From Porphyromonadaceae bacterium (lineage in GTDB: Bacteria; Bacteroidota; Bacteroidia; Bacteroidales; CAMTPD01), in the NCBI GenBank assembly GCA_003447595.1, contig DLYT01000090.1, positions 10,453-21,919 of the forward strand: a stretch of 11,467 nt of DNA. The letters run 5' to 3'. The notes under the pieces were generated by a model. That model was not told the DNA's origin and did no database searches. It saw only the letters and a list, made by a program, of their open reading frames with translations. Every line of letters starts with the position of its first letter. The first letter of the stretch is position 1. The position numbers and the translations under genes were made by a program. Shown piece by piece: positions 1-6,734 of this stretch.

Positions 1-731
1 ACATTCTGAGTATATGGATTATGGTAGGTTGCACTAAGCATAGGTACCTCTGCTGCGATTGCTGCCGACCATTTCTTATTGATGTTATACGTATATTGAA
101 GAACCGTATTATACACGAAAGTTAAACCAGATGGTCCTTCATAGTCGATTGTAGGTGGTACTGCTGCCGCATCGGTAAACAAACTTGTAGAATATCCCAT
201 TAAGAACCCACGGTAAGTAACATAGGCTCCTAATAGTGTAAAGGCATAATTATCTCCGGTAAAATTTGCATTGATATATGCTCCAAATTCGTCTTTCGTA
301 TTTGGTAATCCTACAAAATTAAAGAAGATATTACTGGTTGCAGCACTTGCTTGAAACTTGGCTCCATTACCCGGAATCTTAGGTACCGGAATCGCATTGG
401 TCGTAAAGTTCGTTGGACTATTGATAGCTCCATCGAAATCGAAAGAGGCAGTTCCTTTTACATATCCACCGATACCTAGATAATACTTATGCTGTTTACC
501 AACGATTGCAAAACGAGGCAAACCCGGGGCTGTAAAATGTTTCGGTGAGTTTTTGCTAAATACATTTACAATGGTTGAATCATGGCTTCCGGTGTTATAA
601 ATAACCATGATGTCTTCTCCTTTTTGTGGTTTCTTCAAATCAATAACTTCGCTTGATTGAGCAAACGAAGTCGCGGGAAAAAGAAGGAATAGTCCAACTA
701 CACCTCTCCAGAATAGATTAGTTTTGTCCAT
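1..731 (-). CDS. DcaP-like outer-membrane porin, N-terminal part (runs off left edge)
   Basis: The reading frame opens at an ATG complementary to 729-731 and stays open to base 1, giving 243 complete codons with the C-terminus missing. Residues 1-24 form a Sec signal peptide (hydrophobic core VVGLFLLF, cleavage after SFA). Residues 83-101 (YYLGIGGYVKGTASFDFDG) look like the first barrel strands. Around 149-200 are alternating strands (FGAYINANF, YAFTLLGAYVTY) followed by FLMGYSTSLFTD and PPTIDYEGPSG. That order, with a Gly-rich strand, an F-x-D stretch and a P-x-T-I/L-D-[FY]-E-G-P motif, is what I recognise from DcaP-like trimeric porins, which pass small, often anionic solutes across the outer membrane. 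The substrate cannot be told. The gene is separated from the CDF gene by 143 nt containing an inverted repeat and a possible promoter, so it is probably transcribed on its own. There is no Shine-Dalgarno before the start. Family assignment is from remembered motifs only; another barrel family is possible. Confidence 0.72.
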   Translation of the reverse strand, partial: MDKTNLFWRGVVGLFLLFPATSFAQSSEVIDLKKPQKGEDIMVIYNTGSHDSTIVNVFSKNSPKHFTAPGLPRFAIVGKQHKYYLGIGGYVKGTASFDFDGAINSPTNFTTNAIPVPKIPGNGAKFQASAATSNIFFNFVGLPNTKDEFGAYINANFTGDNYAFTLLGAYVTYRGFLMGYSTSLFTDAAAVPPTIDYEGPSGLTFVYNTVLQYTYNINKKWSAAIAAEVPMLSATYHNPYTQN

Positions 732-782
732 AATAGATTTATTTATTAAACATAGAAATAATTTCTTTCTCTATCAAAAAAA

Positions 783-790
783 CAAATCTA
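783..790 (-). promoter_or_regulatory. Possible -7 promoter element for the porin gene
   Basis: On the minus strand this reads TAGATTTG, an exact match to the Bacteroidota -7 consensus TAnnTTTG. It lies 51 nt upstream of the porin ATG, implying a leader of about 45 nt. No clear -33 TTTG is found at the usual 19-21 nt spacing; that position falls at the edge of the inverted repeat at 811-851, which could therefore be an operator. An eight-base match of this kind can occur by chance in AT-rich DNA. Confidence 0.42.
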
Positions 791-810
791 GTATGCAATA
801 GTTGATATAC

Positions 811-851
811 GAGTGTTAATGTTAGCTCTCTGTGTTGAAACATTAACACTC
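811..851. repeat. Perfect 13-bp inverted repeat between CDF and porin genes
   Basis: The left arm (811-823, GAGTGTTAATGTT) and right arm (839-851, AACATTAACACTC) are exact reverse complements, separated by 15 nt. The structure starts 23 nt after the CDF stop codon and ends 79 nt before the porin ATG. As RNA it would form a stable hairpin and could end CDF transcription. However, neither strand has a T-run directly after the stem, so it is not a canonical intrinsic terminator. It also sits just upstream of the possible porin promoter, where a dyad of this size could be an operator. Both readings remain open. Confidence 0.6.
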
Positions 852-874
852 ATAAAGCAGTGAAAAAATTAGGT

Positions 875-1861
875 CTAGATCAAAGAATCGTCATCTTGCA
901 CCATCAATTCATAGGTCAGAACGGTACGTTCTTCAAATGGATTCTCACGGTGTTTACATTCGATCAAACCACATCCTGCGCAATCTTTTACCGGCAAACA
1001 AGGATCTGTATGTATTGACAAACGCATTTTATCCTGAAACTTAGATCGCATCACAGTTGCAAGCGCAACACTGCTATCGTGTCCTTCTTTGATATTAAAA
1101 TACCATGGTAAAGTCAAATCACAATCCACAAAATAGTTATTCCCATATTTAAGAATCTTCATGTTGTGAATATCGATCCATTCGTCGCTCCTATTACGGG
1201 TGATTTCCTCATAAACAGTATGCAATACATCGGGATCTGCTTTATCCATTAAGTTTGCAATTGTAGTGCGTAGAATATGTACTCCTGTATAAATAATAAT
1301 ACTACCAAAAACCAAAGCTAAAGCACTATCAATCCAAGCAATCTTGGTAAAGTATAATATTATCAAACCAAGAACGAGGCCAATGGTAGAATAAACGTCG
1401 GAATGTAAATGCTTTCCTCCCGCTACAAGAGCTATGGATCCGTATTTCTTACCTACTCGAATACTATATGTCCCTAAGATCCAGTTTACAAGTCCGGCAC
1501 CGGCAATGATATAGATACCAATATCTAACTTATCGATCATTGTGGGTTCGAATAGACGACGTACACCTTCGTACACAATCATTAAGCCGGCGGCTAAAAT
1601 CATAATCCCCTCAAGAGAGGCCGATATCAGTTCTATTTTTCCATGACCGAAAGGATGCCCTTCATCTTTGGGCTTACTTGCCACATAGATACTGTATAAA
1701 CTAACGAAACCGGCTGTTACGTTTACAATACTCTCCATGGCATCTGTTAAAATACCAACCGAGTTTGTTATAAAAAAAGCGATAAACTTACCGACCAATA
1801 ATAGAACTGAGCATATTACAATGCGGCGTTGTACTTTGATCTTAATTTCTCCTTCATTCAT
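875..1861 (-). CDS. Cation diffusion facilitator (CDF) family metal transporter with Cys-rich tail
   Basis: A 328-residue inner-membrane divalent-cation/proton antiporter of the CDF family. About six hydrophobic helices span residues 14-200, followed by a cytoplasmic ferredoxin-like domain. Visible signatures are TDAMESIVNVTAG in TM2 (39-51), the HPFGHGKIE loop (69-77) and H151-x3-D155 in TM5. The TM2 positions equivalent to Asp45 and Asp49 of E. coli YiiP appear here as Glu43 and Asn47, so the transport site differs from the zinc archetype. The tail carries four cysteines (288, 294, 297, 302; C-x5-C-x2-C-x4-C) that could bind metal. The frame remains open to an ATG at 1936, but that codon lies inside the terminator hairpin of the upstream operon and upstream of a good promoter at 1891-1898. 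I therefore start at 1861 (MNEGEIKIK). Monocistronic; substrate (Zn, Fe, Mn, Co) not determinable. Confidence 0.9.
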   Translation of the reverse strand: MNEGEIKIKVQRRIVICSVLLLVGKFIAFFITNSVGILTDAMESIVNVTAGFVSLYSIYVASKPKDEGHPFGHGKIELISASLEGIMILAAGLMIVYEGVRRLFEPTMIDKLDIGIYIIAGAGLVNWILGTYSIRVGKKYGSIALVAGGKHLHSDVYSTIGLVLGLIILYFTKIAWIDSALALVFGSIIIYTGVHILRTTIANLMDKADPDVLHTVYEEITRNRSDEWIDIHNMKILKYGNNYFVDCDLTLPWYFNIKEGHDSSVALATVMRSKFQDKMRLSIHTDPCLPVKDCAGCGLIECKHRENPFEERTVLTYELMVQDDDSLI

Positions 1862-1890
1862 GGCGTGAGCATATATATTACAATTGTCGA

Positions 1891-1898
1891 CAAAGATA
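1891..1898 (-). promoter_or_regulatory. Bacteroidota -7 promoter element for the CDF gene
   Basis: The minus strand reads TATCTTTG, matching TAnnTTTG exactly and identical to the element before the protease-SusCD operon. It lies between the upstream terminator and the CDF start at 1861, giving a leader of roughly 25 nt. A T-rich stretch about 20 nt further upstream (the terminator's T-run) is the only candidate for a -33 element. Its position argues against the longer CDF reading frame beginning at 1936. Confidence 0.6.
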
Positions 1899-1918
1899 TA
1901 TGAATCTATCTGACTATT

Positions 1919-1965
1919 AAAAAAAGTATCCCCCATTTATACCTTTACCAAGCATAAATGGGGGA
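1919..1965 (-). terminator. Intrinsic terminator of the protease-susC-susD operon
   Basis: A 12-bp perfect stem is formed by 1929-1940 (core CCCCCATTTAT, + strand) and 1954-1965 (core ATAAATGGGGG), with a 13-nt loop. Read in the minus direction, the GGGGG arm is followed after four bases by seven T residues (1919-1925). It begins 47 nt after the SusD-like stop codon. The plus direction has no T-run, so it acts leftward only. A separate small dyad, CTGAATGATTCAG (1978-1990), lies between the stop codon and the terminator. Confidence 0.85.
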
Positions 1966-2012
1966 ACATATTAGATACTGAATGATTCAGCGTCAAATTT
2001 ATCTATAATAGA

Positions 2013-3341
2013 TTAATCGATCAAGTTTGGATTATTCGCAATCGCAGACTTAGGAAAACGTAACGTATAACGTGCATCGTTTTCTTCAAGTACGTATGTA
2101 TTTGTAAATGTACTCTTCTCGATACGGGCACGTGTTGTACGACGCAAATCATACCAACGGAAACCTTCCAACGCTAATTCACGCTGACGTTCGTCGGCAA
2201 TCTCTTTTACCATTTCCGCTTTTCCATAAGCAGCAATACGGGTTTGCTCACTCGCAAAGAATTCCGGCTTCAAACGTGCAGAGGTAAGCGTTGCTAAAAG
2301 TTGTTTTGCTTCGTCGATGCGGTTTAGCTGCAACGCAGCTTCTGCTGCATTCAAGTAAACTTCACCCATACGGAATGTTGATTTCTCAGCAGCTGTACTT
2401 CCCTTATTGATTTTATATGCGCCGTATCCTTTTTTAAAGTACATAGCGAAACGCATGTCGTTATCTTGATTGTACAAGCCTAACAATTTCTCGCTTACAG
2501 GAAAGTCATCACGAACGTCCATGTGTATGAAGTTTGTCAGCGACTGTACCACTTCTACCGATTTGTAATTGTATGGAGGAAGTGATCCTTCGGCATTTAA
2601 ATCTTGCAATTGAGGACGAAGAGCGATCAATTCTGTTGCAAAGTCATATGCTTTTTGCCAGTCTTGCTGATATAAGCTTACGCGAGCTTTGAATGCCAAC
2701 ATGGACTCTTTTGAGAAACGATAGCGGTAATCTTCGGGCTGAATTGCAATTTCCATTCTTTCTTCAGCACTGTTGATATCGCTCCAAATTTGTGCATATA
2801 CTTCACGAAGCGTTGCACGAGGAAACGTTTGCTCTGTGTCAATCACAACACTCAACGGGATCGCTTTGGAGTCTAGCGTTTCATTGCTGTATGGCTGTGC
2901 ATACATGTTTACCATTTCAAAGTGAGCGAAGGCTCTCATTGCGTATGCTTCTGCTACAATCTGTGTGATAGACTCTGTATCGTCATCTTGGATTTTACTT
3001 TCTTCTGCAATAATATGATTAGCATAGAAAATAGTTTTATAAAATCCATCGTAAGAAAACTCCATTAATTTCGGGTTTCCGGAAAGATCGTTCCATGTTG
3101 CCAAATCAAACCACGATTCATACGACCATGAATATTCACTACATAAGTCTAACTCATCTGTACGTATGGTTACTGTGCTTTTATGTCGATCTGGAAAGTT
3201 TTTATATCCAGCCGTCATTAAAGCTCTAAACTCACTCGCCTTTTCGGGAATTACCTGCCCTACCGGGTCTACATCGAGGTAATTACACGATGTAGACAGT
3301 AGCGCAATAAGTGATAATATCGAATATATTGTTTTTTTCAT
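2013..3341 (-). CDS. SusD/RagB-like surface lipoprotein (nutrient-binding partner of SusC)
   Basis: A 442-residue outer-membrane surface lipoprotein that would act as the lid and substrate-binding partner of the adjacent SusC-like transporter. Residues 1-18 are a lipoprotein signal (MKKTIYSILSLIALLSTS) with the lipidated Cys at 19, followed by NYLDVDP, a typical SusD N-terminus. The central region is helical with TPR-like character (AEAYAMRAFAHFEMVNMYAQPY, AFKARVSLYQQDW, RMGEVYLNAAEAALQLNR). Near the C-terminus is the family hallmark ERQRELALEGFRWYDLRR, ending in FPKSAIANNPNL. At 442 residues it is shorter than the usual 500-600. It starts 26 nt after the SusC stop codon, is the last gene of the operon and is followed by a terminator. 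The TTAAACGCA motif sits 17 nt before its ATG and abuts the SusC stop codon. Ligand class cannot be read from the sequence; the operon's protease hints at peptides. Confidence 0.93.
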   Translation of the reverse strand: MKKTIYSILSLIALLSTSCNYLDVDPVGQVIPEKASEFRALMTAGYKNFPDRHKSTVTIRTDELDLCSEYSWSYESWFDLATWNDLSGNPKLMEFSYDGFYKTIFYANHIIAEESKIQDDDTESITQIVAEAYAMRAFAHFEMVNMYAQPYSNETLDSKAIPLSVVIDTEQTFPRATLREVYAQIWSDINSAEERMEIAIQPEDYRYRFSKESMLAFKARVSLYQQDWQKAYDFATELIALRPQLQDLNAEGSLPPYNYKSVEVVQSLTNFIHMDVRDDFPVSEKLLGLYNQDNDMRFAMYFKKGYGAYKINKGSTAAEKSTFRMGEVYLNAAEAALQLNRIDEAKQLLATLTSARLKPEFFASEQTRIAAYGKAEMVKEIADERQRELALEGFRWYDLRRTTRARIEKSTFTNTYVLEENDARYTLRFPKSAIANNPNLID

Positions 3342-3358
3342 TATTTGAATTTCAGAAT

Positions 3359-3367
3359 TGCGTTTAA
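3359..3367 (-). repeat. Leader motif TTAAACGCA, copy upstream of susD-like gene
   Basis: On the minus strand TTAAACGCA occupies the SusC-SusD intergenic gap, directly after the SusC stop codon and 17 nt before the SusD-like ATG. The same nine bases precede the SusC-like and protease genes. Function unknown; no Shine-Dalgarno is present in this leader. Confidence 0.45.
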
Positions 3368-6300
3368 TTAGAATGTTAGATTCACACCGATCGAGTATGA
3401 CTTAGCGATTGGCTGTGCATAGATGTTACCGTAGGTTTCAGGAGCAAAGTATCCTGTATAATCTGTTCCGAAAACAAACGGATTACGCGCTTCAAAGCTG
3501 AATCGAGCATTTGAGATGAACTTGTTTTTTACCAAGTTTTGTGGCAATGTATATCCTAGTCGGATACTGCTCACACGCAAATAACTGATGTCTTTATACC
3601 AGATATCAAGTGACCTGAATGTATTGCCAGGGTCCATACCTCCAAACCATTGACGCATTAGATCGGCTTCGGTGCCTGGAGTTGTTTCGCCCAACAATGC
3701 AGGATAAGTTCCCGATGTATTGTCTGGAGCCCAGATCTGATTTGCTTTGCGACCATAGTTTGAACCTCTATCGAGCGTAGTTGGATTATAGAATGGTTGT
3801 TCTTTTACCGTTTGCTTGATATTGAAGTTACAAGATATAGCCAAGTCGAAATCTTTGTATCTGAACTTATTGATAAAACCTCCAGAGAACTTAGGATCAA
3901 GATCGCCTACATATGTAAATAGGTTACGGAATTCCGCATTAGAAAGACCCGACTCCATGATTCCCCAATCTCCTTCACGAATATCGAAGAACTCGCTACC
4001 AGAAACTTGCTTTCCGTCTTTTTCAAATATTGGCAAACCATTCTCATCCAATCCTGCTGTTTTGATTGCAAACTGCGCATTCACCGGATATCCTTTTAGC
4101 GAAGGAGAATAAGAGTTATCCTGAACATGGATATCATTCACCTTGCTTATATTTCTTGAGAAGTTAAAGTCTGTAGACCATCTGAAATCTTTCGTACGGA
4201 TATTTACCGTAGATAGAGATAGTTCGAAACCTTTGTTTGTTACACGAGCCCAGTTGAGCGTTGTCATAAGAAATCCGTTTTCGCTCGGAATAGCTCTTAC
4301 ACCAATCAAGTCACGGCTATCACGGTAGTAACCTTCTACACTTAAAGAGATACGATTGTCTAATACAGACAAATCTAAACCTCCATTGTAAGTAGACGTT
4401 TTCTCCCAACGAAGGTTTTTGTTTGGAGGTGACGTCACATTAATTACCGGCTCATTTACACCAGGCAGAATTGTCGAGTTGTTCCACTCTCCTACAATCA
4501 AAGGAGATGTGTTCTTATCTACATTTCCTTGAAGACCATACGATCCGCGTAGTTTTAAGTTATTGATCCACTCAATTCCTTGCATAAACTCTTCGCGGTT
4601 GATATTCCATGCTCCGGATACCGACCAAAGAGGTAGGTAACGATACTTTGGATCAATACCGAACAAGTTTGAACCATCGAAACGAATACTACCAAACACA
4701 GTATAGCGGTTATCGTATGTATACGATGCAGTACCGTAATAGGATACAAATCGATTCTCTACAAAACGTTTCGCATATTGAAGGAAACGTTTATCATTGA
4801 TCGTTGAAGTAGAGGTTCCCTCCGGAAATACCAATGGCTTTGTTGTCAATGTTCGCGAGTCATAACCAAATCCTTTTGAGTGAATCTCAGTCGTTGTATT
4901 GCCACGAAGTTCAACACCGGCCATTACATCTACATCATGAGCTTCATTAAATCGTTTGCTGTATTCCGCTTGCGCTTTCCAATTGTATTGGAAGAAGTCA
5001 TTGTTCCAGTTTTGGATAATACCTCCATCCGGCAAGAAGTAAGCAGTCTGCCCGGAAGGCTTCTGAATATAGCGTGTATAGTCTCTATACTTTCTTGTAA
5101 AGTAGGTTTCTTTGTCGGCAAACTTCTCTGTTGAAGATTTGTCGTATTGAATACCAAACTGCGTGTTCAATTTTAAGCCTTTCATCACTTTGTAGTCCAA
5201 AGACAACAACGCTTTGATCGCTGTATTATTCAACTCATAGTTTGTATTTGCACTCTCTTCCATATAGTTGAAAGGCATGTAGCGATCATCACGACCATCA
5301 ATATCCTGGTCATAGATATATTTACCTTTCTCATCATAAAGAGAACGATAAGGGTTTACCGTACGCGTATATCTACTTGGATTTGTAAATGCATCCGTAT
5401 CGGAGATATATGATTCACGCTTGCTTTGGCTACCAAATAAGCCAAGGCTCAAGTTTACCTTGCTTGAAAGCGTAAAGTCTGTATTTGACGTTAAGTTGAA
5501 ACGCTCATATCCTGTACCTTTTGTCGTACCTTGTTCGTTGAAGTAACCGGTAGATACATAGTAGTTGGCAAGATCACCACCACCAGAAAGGCTCAAACCA
5601 TATTGTTGGTTGATTGCTGTACGGTAGATTTCTTTACCCCAGTCGGTATTAATACCGCGAAGCGTATTAATATCACGTTGAGCTTCTGCTGAGATTGCAG
5701 AAAAGCCACCCGAACGATACGCATCTAATTGATTGTATCTGTTCAAGATTCGCATCACATCACCTTTTCCGCTACGGTAAGTAAGATCGCTACGATTTGC
5801 AAGGCCAAGTTCGAAGTCAACTTTTTCAGAAGCATTCATCAAGTCCAGTTGAGAAAGATTTGGTCGTGTTGTAATAAACGTTGCCGCATTTACATTGATC
5901 TTCATCTTCCCTTTTTTACCTTTCTTGGTTGTTACCACGATCACACCATTTGCAGCGCGCGCACCGTAAATAGCTGTAGCAGCAGCATCTTTCAAGATTG
6001 TAATATCTTCGATGTCGTCCGGATTAAGACCTGCGATAGATACATTCGATAGGTTATCAATGTTCTCCTTGCCATCGTAATCTTTCGGGATATCGTTACC
6101 CTCAAGAGGTAAACCATCCACTACCCATAGCGGGTCTGAACTACCATTCAAAGATACAGTACCACGGATACGAATCTTATTCGCCGAACCCGGGCCACCG
6201 TTGGTAGGAGTAGAAACTACCCCAGAGAGTTGTCCTTGCAACAATTGGTCTACACTTGCAACACCAACTTGCTGAATATCTTCTAGATTTACTTTTGCAA

Positions 6301-6688
6301 TTGCAGATGTAATCTTACGCTTCTCGATCTTTTGATAACCGGTAACAACTACATCACCCAAGACTTGAGTGTCTGACTCGAGCATTACCTTAAAAGCAGA
6401 TTGTTTAGAAACATCAATCTTCTTTGGTTCGTAACCAAGGTAACTTACAATTACGTGCTTTACTTCCTTGGGCAACGTAAATGAAAACTTACCATCGGCA
6501 TCAGCCACAGTCCCTTGTGGATTGTAGTCTAATGCAATCCCATCTTTTGGATCAATAAATACGGTTGCTCCGATCAACGTTTCTTTCGTTTCGTTGTCTA
6601 ATACTTGTCCTGTAATCGTTCGTACAGATTGTGCGAACGTTACCAAAGGAACAATTACTGCAACCAGGGCTAGTACAAATTTCCTCAT
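3368..6688 (-). CDS. SusC/RagA-like TonB-dependent outer-membrane transporter
   Basis: A 1106-residue TonB-dependent transporter of the SusC/RagA class, expected to form a barrel capped by the SusD-like lipoprotein. Residues 1-19 are a Sec signal peptide (cleavage after TFA). Residues ~24-108 are a carboxypeptidase-D regulatory-like domain (ITGQVLDNETKETLIGATV to FKVMLESD). Next comes the SusC signature VVVTGYQ (113-119) and the plug, including SVDQLLQGQLSGV (145-157), IRIRGTVSL, PLWVVDGLPL and ITILKDAAATAIYGARAANG (229-248). The remainder, from about 265, is the barrel, ending in a terminal Phe (SIGVNLTF) as expected for outer-membrane assembly. There is no STN domain, so signalling to an anti-sigma factor through this protein is not suggested. 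The ATG lies 46 nt after the protease stop codon and the SusD-like gene follows 26 nt later, consistent with one operon. Energised by TonB-ExbBD; cargo inferred, not seen. Confidence 0.96.
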   Translation of the reverse strand: MRKFVLALVAVIVPLVTFAQSVRTITGQVLDNETKETLIGATVFIDPKDGIALDYNPQGTVADADGKFSFTLPKEVKHVIVSYLGYEPKKIDVSKQSAFKVMLESDTQVLGDVVVTGYQKIEKRKITSAIAKVNLEDIQQVGVASVDQLLQGQLSGVVSTPTNGGPGSANKIRIRGTVSLNGSSDPLWVVDGLPLEGNDIPKDYDGKENIDNLSNVSIAGLNPDDIEDITILKDAAATAIYGARAANGVIVVTTKKGKKGKMKINVNAATFITTRPNLSQLDLMNASEKVDFELGLANRSDLTYRSGKGDVMRILNRYNQLDAYRSGGFSAISAEAQRDINTLRGINTDWGKEIYRTAINQQYGLSLSGGGDLANYYVSTGYFNEQGTTKGTGYERFNLTSNTDFTLSSKVNLSLGLFGSQSKRESYISDTDAFTNPSRYTRTVNPYRSLYDEKGKYIYDQDIDGRDDRYMPFNYMEESANTNYELNNTAIKALLSLDYKVMKGLKLNTQFGIQYDKSSTEKFADKETYFTRKYRDYTRYIQKPSGQTAYFLPDGGIIQNWNNDFFQYNWKAQAEYSKRFNEAHDVDVMAGVELRGNTTTEIHSKGFGYDSRTLTTKPLVFPEGTSTSTINDKRFLQYAKRFVENRFVSYYGTASYTYDNRYTVFGSIRFDGSNLFGIDPKYRYLPLWSVSGAWNINREEFMQGIEWINNLKLRGSYGLQGNVDKNTSPLIVGEWNNSTILPGVNEPVINVTSPPNKNLRWEKTSTYNGGLDLSVLDNRISLSVEGYYRDSRDLIGVRAIPSENGFLMTTLNWARVTNKGFELSLSTVNIRTKDFRWSTDFNFSRNISKVNDIHVQDNSYSPSLKGYPVNAQFAIKTAGLDENGLPIFEKDGKQVSGSEFFDIREGDWGIMESGLSNAEFRNLFTYVGDLDPKFSGGFINKFRYKDFDLAISCNFNIKQTVKEQPFYNPTTLDRGSNYGRKANQIWAPDNTSGTYPALLGETTPGTEADLMRQWFGGMDPGNTFRSLDIWYKDISYLRVSSIRLGYTLPQNLVKNKFISNARFSFEARNPFVFGTDYTGYFAPETYGNIYAQPIAKSYSIGVNLTF

Positions 6689-6702
6689 TGTTTAGAAATG
6701 CG

Positions 6703-6714
6703 TGCGTTTAAGTT
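6703..6714 (-). repeat. Leader motif AACTTAAACGCA, copy upstream of susC-like gene
   Basis: The minus strand reads AACTTAAACGCA, ending 14 nt before the SusC-like ATG. All twelve bases recur in front of the protease start, and the last nine also recur in front of the SusD-like gene. It lies in the 46-nt gap after the protease gene, which shows no hairpin terminator. Confidence 0.45.
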
Positions 6715-6734
6715 TAAATTATAGTAAGGGTCGT

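Noticed and set aside
811..851. Inverted repeat as part of a CRISPR array or insertion-sequence end
   Set aside because: Only a single dyad, no spacers or further repeats, no transposase and no target duplications nearby.
1862..1936. 25-residue N-terminal extension of the CDF protein
   Set aside because: The upstream ATG is inside a terminator stem and upstream of the gene's own promoter element, and the extension has no family similarity.
5729..6052. 107-codon plus-strand reading frame with several cysteines
   Set aside because: Antisense to the conserved SusC plug region; the composition follows from the opposite strand's codons. Treated as a shadow.
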